A stretch of 64,000 bases of DNA from Kiritimatiellia bacterium. GTDB taxonomy: Bacteria > Verrucomicrobiota > Kiritimatiellia > RFP12 > UBA1067. Shown here piece by piece: positions 60,792 to 64,000 of this stretch. Location of the stretch: contig JAFTCL010000020.1 in assembly GCA_017454745.1 (NCBI GenBank), positions 1 through 64,000 on the forward strand, in the 5' to 3' direction. The notes beneath the pieces were generated by a model that saw only the letters and a list, made by a program, of their open reading frames with translations, was not told the DNA's origin and made no database searches. Every line of letters starts with the position of its first letter. Positions within the stretch are counted from its first letter, which is position 1. The position numbers were made by a program, and so were the translations under genes.

Positions 60792-63709
60792 TGATTCATC
60801 CACTCCTGCCGGAGCTGATCCGTCTTCAGCGGCGGGACCGTTATCTCGCCCCCGATGCGCTTGCGGCGCTCTCGAAACAACTAACGATCCCGGTAAATCG
60901 GATTATCAGCGTCGCTTCCTTCTATCAGGCGTTCCGTTTCAAACCTTGCGGCAAACACCAGATCAAGGTCTGCATCGGGGCAGCATGTTATGTCAAGGGC
61001 GCCGAAAAACTCTACGATGCGTTCGCCGATTATCTGGACCTCGCTCCGGGTGAGGACACCTCTGAAGACGGACTATTCACGCTCAGCAAGGTCGCGTGTC
61101 TGGGCTGTTGCATGTTGGCGGTCGCAATCCAGATCGATCGTCACATCTTCGGTCATGTCACGCCCGATGATATCCCGCGGATCCTCGATGAGTTTCTGAT
61201 GATGGCCGGTGAGGAAGAGACTTCCGCCGCCAATGCGATTACCGGCGGAACCGAGGCGGAAATACGTGTTTGCCGTTGCTCTTCCTGCCGGGCGGCGGGA
61301 AGTGACCGTATTTTCGAAGCGTTAACCCGTGCCTGTCACGACGAACGGTTGCTGGTTACGGTCAAGGAGGTAGGATGCCACGGAATGTCATACCGTGCTC
61401 CGATTGTCACGGTGGTTTGCCCCGATGCGGTCTATCACTATGACCACGTTCAAGAGACCGATATCCATGCGCTGCTTAACAACCATTTTAAGCCCACTGG
61501 CGGACTTCGGCGGATATCGTGGGAAAGCAAACGTTTCCTTGACCGCTTCTACAGCCGCCATGCCTGTTCCTGCAGCGCGGCGACCCAGATGGATACCCTC
61601 ATCAACGCGACGCGTCTGGTAACCCGCAATAGTGGAGTCGCATCGCCTGAATCGCTCGACGATTATCGCCAAGGCGGTGGTTTACTGGCGTTTGAGAAGG
61701 CACTTATTCTTTCTCCCGAAGCGATTATCGCCCAACTAAAACAGGCAAAGCTACGAGGACGGGGTGGCGGCGGTTTCCCAACCGGCGAAAAGTGGCGGCT
61801 GGCTTATGAAGCACCGGGTGATCGCAAGGTTGTCATTTGCAACGCAGATGAGGGCGATCCCGGTGCTTTCATGGACCGGATGCTGTTGGAGTCCTATCCC
61901 TACCGGGTCCTGGAAGGGATCCTCATCGCGGCGCGAGTGGTCAAAGCCGAATGCGCGATCATTTATATCCGGGAGGAGTACGCGCAGGCTATTGCCGTAC
62001 TGGAACATGTCATCGTACAGCTCCGTGAACACGGTCTGTTCAACGCAATTTCACCTACTTTCGAAATTCTTCTTTTTCGCGGCGCGGGCGCTTTTGTGTG
62101 CGGTGAGGAGACCGCCCTGTTGGAGTCGATCGAAGGGCGCAGGGGTATTCCACGGCAACGTCCGCCTTTCCCGGTAGAACATGGGCTGAACGGTCTGCCA
62201 ACCCTTATGAACAATGTCGAGACCTTTGCCTGTGTTCCGGTGATTTTGGCAGACGGCGGCGCGGCTTTCACCGCGATCGGTACGGAACATTCGCACGGAA
62301 CCAAAGCGTTCGCTCTGGCGGGCAAGGTCAAGCAGGGCGGGTTAATCGAGGTGCCGATCGGTGTCACAGTCGGGGAAATCGTTGAAACCTTCGGTGGCGG
62401 CGCGGAAGAGTGGCATACGATTAAGGCGGTCATGATCGGCGGACCGTCGGGCGGCTGCATTGCCCAAAGGAATTTCGATCTGCCGGTCGATTACGAATCG
62501 TTACGCCAAAGCGGCGCGATGATGGGGTCGGGTGGCCTGATTGTGATTGACGAACGCGATTGTTTAGTCGATCTCTCCCTCTATTTTCTCCAGTTTTTGC
62601 GCGATGAATCGTGCGGCAAGTGCGTATTATGCCGTGAAGGAGTACTTCAACTTTGCGAATGGGTAGAATCCCTAACTAAGAGCGAACCTAAACCGCCGGA
62701 CATCCTTGACCGGATTGAAGTGTTGGCTCGACAGATTCAACAGGGTTCCCTCTGCGCGCTTGGACGGACTGCGCCGAACATGGTCCTCAGCGCGTTGCAT
62801 GAATTCCGTTCGGAGTTTGAGGCGCATTTGCGCGGCGCATGTCCGGCGGGGAAGTGTCCAGAGCTGACCGAGTTCGAAATCACCGATGCCTGCATTGGTT
62901 GCACCAAATGCGCACAGGTTTGCGCGGCAGACGCCATCACTTGCGAAATTCTGGAGCAGGCGAGAATCGATCCCGCGAAGTGTGTGAAATGCGGCGTATG
63001 CCGATCGGTCTGCCCTGAACACGCCATCCGCAATCGGTTAGAAGAATCGTCGCAGTCGGTTTCCGTTCCGACCGCACCGCCATCGGACCGCTCTCAGACT
63101 ACCGCATACAACAGCTACCGGATGGACGGGGAGGAACGCGCTTTCGTTCCCGGACAGAGGTTGATTGAAGTTGTTCCCGATCTTCCGACGCTTTGCCATC
63201 TTAAAGGGGTTAACGAATCCGCCCACTGCATGGTCTGTGCCGTTTGGGACGCGACTCTTTGCCGTTATGTTCCCGGATGCGAGGCGTTGGTGCAGCGTGG
63301 CCATGTTTACGAGAGCCGCGGGGAGCGTGTTGATGCCTTCCGGCGGACGGCGTTCGAGTTGATGCTTAAGCGCCATGATTTTCGTTGCGGCACCTGTTAT
63401 GCCCGTACTTCATGTCGGTTGCTGGACGGGGTTAAAACCTATAAAGCCAAGAAGACAAAGAGTGGCTGGACACCTCCTACGCCGATTGTCGCGCAACATA
63501 TGATTTATGAGGGCGGAAAATGCGTGTTGTGCAACCGGTGCGCCGCCGTTTCTGAAGGATGGCTCTCCGTTCATCATCGAGGTTACCGTTCCGTAATTTC
63601 GCCCGAACCGAACACTTGGGATGACTTACCCCAATCCGTCGCGACTGCAGTTTGTAGCGTTTGCCCGACTGGTGCGTTAACGTTTAGGAAGGAAACGCAT
63701 GCTATATAA
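60788..63709 (+). CDS. Single-chain NuoE-NuoF-ferredoxin-NuoG-like NADH dehydrogenase
   Basis: 973 residues combining four electron-input modules. (1) NuoE-like 2Fe-2S thioredoxin domain, 1-140 (CIGAACYVKGA, VACLGCCM). (2) A second 2Fe-2S domain, about 155-230. (3) NuoF, about 275-690: FMN motifs GRGGGGFPTGEKW and NADEGDPGAFMDR, NADH site GAGAFVCGEETALLESIEGRRG, cluster SCGKCVLCREG. (4) Ferredoxin CIGCTKC/CVKCGVC near 700-750, then a NuoG N-terminal-like part (LCHLKG.., HDFRCGTCYARTSC, CVLCNRC..CSVCP). The order recalls HydB of bifurcating hydrogenases with extra ends, but no H-cluster is present. Cytoplasmic NADH oxidation is expected. ATGA overlap upstream; an 11-base overlap downstream. 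Confidence 0.85.
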   Translation: MMIHPLLPELIRLQRRDRYLAPDALAALSKQLTIPVNRIISVASFYQAFRFKPCGKHQIKVCIGAACYVKGAEKLYDAFADYLDLAPGEDTSEDGLFTLSKVACLGCCMLAVAIQIDRHIFGHVTPDDIPRILDEFLMMAGEEETSAANAITGGTEAEIRVCRCSSCRAAGSDRIFEALTRACHDERLLVTVKEVGCHGMSYRAPIVTVVCPDAVYHYDHVQETDIHALLNNHFKPTGGLRRISWESKRFLDRFYSRHACSCSAATQMDTLINATRLVTRNSGVASPESLDDYRQGGGLLAFEKALILSPEAIIAQLKQAKLRGRGGGGFPTGEKWRLAYEAPGDRKVVICNADEGDPGAFMDRMLLESYPYRVLEGILIAARVVKAECAIIYIREEYAQAIAVLEHVIVQLREHGLFNAISPTFEILLFRGAGAFVCGEETALLESIEGRRGIPRQRPPFPVEHGLNGLPTLMNNVETFACVPVILADGGAAFTAIGTEHSHGTKAFALAGKVKQGGLIEVPIGVTVGEIVETFGGGAEEWHTIKAVMIGGPSGGCIAQRNFDLPVDYESLRQSGAMMGSGGLIVIDERDCLVDLSLYFLQFLRDESCGKCVLCREGVLQLCEWVESLTKSEPKPPDILDRIEVLARQIQQGSLCALGRTAPNMVLSALHEFRSEFEAHLRGACPAGKCPELTEFEITDACIGCTKCAQVCAADAITCEILEQARIDPAKCVKCGVCRSVCPEHAIRNRLEESSQSVSVPTAPPSDRSQTTAYNSYRMDGEERAFVPGQRLIEVVPDLPTLCHLKGVNESAHCMVCAVWDATLCRYVPGCEALVQRGHVYESRGERVDAFRRTAFELMLKRHDFRCGTCYARTSCRLLDGVKTYKAKKTKSGWTPPTPIVAQHMIYEGGKCVLCNRCAAVSEGWLSVHHRGYRSVISPEPNTWDDLPQSVATAVCSVCPTGALTFRKETHAI

Positions 63710-64000
63710 AATCATTATCTGCGTCGGTTTAGCCTTGGGTCTGGCCTTGATTATTCTCTCCTTCCGTGACAGGGATATTCAAGGGACGGCTCCCGTTTCC
63801 CGTGCGGGACGCAGCGGGCAATTACAACTGGACACTGTCCCACTAGGCGTGTTAACGCCAGTCGCGGATGGCGTTGTAGCGGGAAACAGTCGCGGCGAGA
63901 TTCGCCATTTCTCCTTCAACGGGGATGAACCCTCTCTGGCAGTTTATTCGGTTTGTTCCAATGCGATTTCAGCGGCGGTCTTATCTTGGGAGGGTTGTTA
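63699..64000 (+). CDS. Membrane-anchored propeller-like protein, partial (runs off the window)
   Basis: The first 100 codons are visible. A hydrophobic helix (LYKIIICVGLALGLALIILSF) at residues 2-22 gives a membrane anchor, then a region beginning GQLQLDTVPLGVLTPVADGVVAG that looks like the first blade of a propeller (EIRHFSFNGDEPSLAVYSV). The ATG overlaps the end of the Nuo-like gene by 11 bases and GGAAGGAAA lies just ahead. No stop codon occurs before the window ends. Assignment as a sixth propeller protein is tentative. Confidence 0.6.
   Translation, partial: MLYKIIICVGLALGLALIILSFRDRDIQGTAPVSRAGRSGQLQLDTVPLGVLTPVADGVVAGNSRGEIRHFSFNGDEPSLAVYSVCSNAISAAVLSWEGC

Noticed and set aside
60788..63709. 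[FeFe] hydrogenase subunit
   Set aside because: The NuoEFG-like parts match bifurcating hydrogenase partners, but no H-cluster motifs are present in this protein or elsewhere in the window.

Overview
The window reads as chromosomal DNA of a Gram-negative, carbohydrate-degrading bacterium, most likely a PVC-superphylum member (Kiritimatiellota, Lentisphaerota or Verrucomicrobiota), possibly gut-associated. The grounds are secreted glycoside hydrolases without SusC/SusD genes, F5/8-LamG giant exported proteins, BamB/PQQ-like beta-propellers with an FRG motif, Tat-exported sugar isomerase-like proteins, and intergenic DNA built of heptameric micro-repeats. The lineage is inferred from style; no rRNA or tRNA gene was seen. 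Every gene I support lies on the plus strand.

Region 1 (434-9870) looks like one operon: a GH92 alpha-mannosidase, phosphatidylserine decarboxylase and synthase, a NahK-like sugar kinase, a Tat-exported TIM-barrel isomerase-like protein, a CstA-type transporter and an orphan family 5 solute-binding protein that starts at TTG. Region 2 (9871-18490) holds a TetR-controlled RND efflux operon (repressor, adaptor, pump, outer-membrane channel) and a metallophosphoesterase. Two inverted copies of one intergenic repeat flank it, and a near-perfect 20-bp operator palindrome sits inside the tetR promoter.

Region 3 (18501-46406) is a pectin or rhamnogalacturonan-type locus: two GH78 proteins (one a chimera), an AraC regulator, an F5/8-LamG surface protein, an AraA/FucI-like isomerase, a CPBP protease, three tandem GH106-like paralogues plus a decayed fragment of a fourth, a five-bladed-propeller hydrolase, an exported GCKR/MurQ-like SIS protein and a GH28 enzyme. 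The spacers around the GH106-like genes are mosaics of 7-bp units kept in one register.

Region 4 (46443-64000, running off the edge) is the most unusual part. Many of its junctions are short stop/start overlaps. It encodes five or six PQQ-like beta-propeller proteins, ferredoxins, a radical SAM enzyme, a DUF116-polyprenyl synthase fusion, two prenyltransferase/terpene-cyclase-fold proteins (one with DxDDT), a NapH-like membrane polyferredoxin and a single-chain NuoE-NuoF-ferredoxin-NuoG protein. I infer an undescribed envelope redox system: NADH electrons enter through the Nuo-like fusion, cross the membrane through the NapH-like protein and exported ferredoxin, and reach periplasmic propellers, with a dedicated isoprenoid made by the first half of the cluster.
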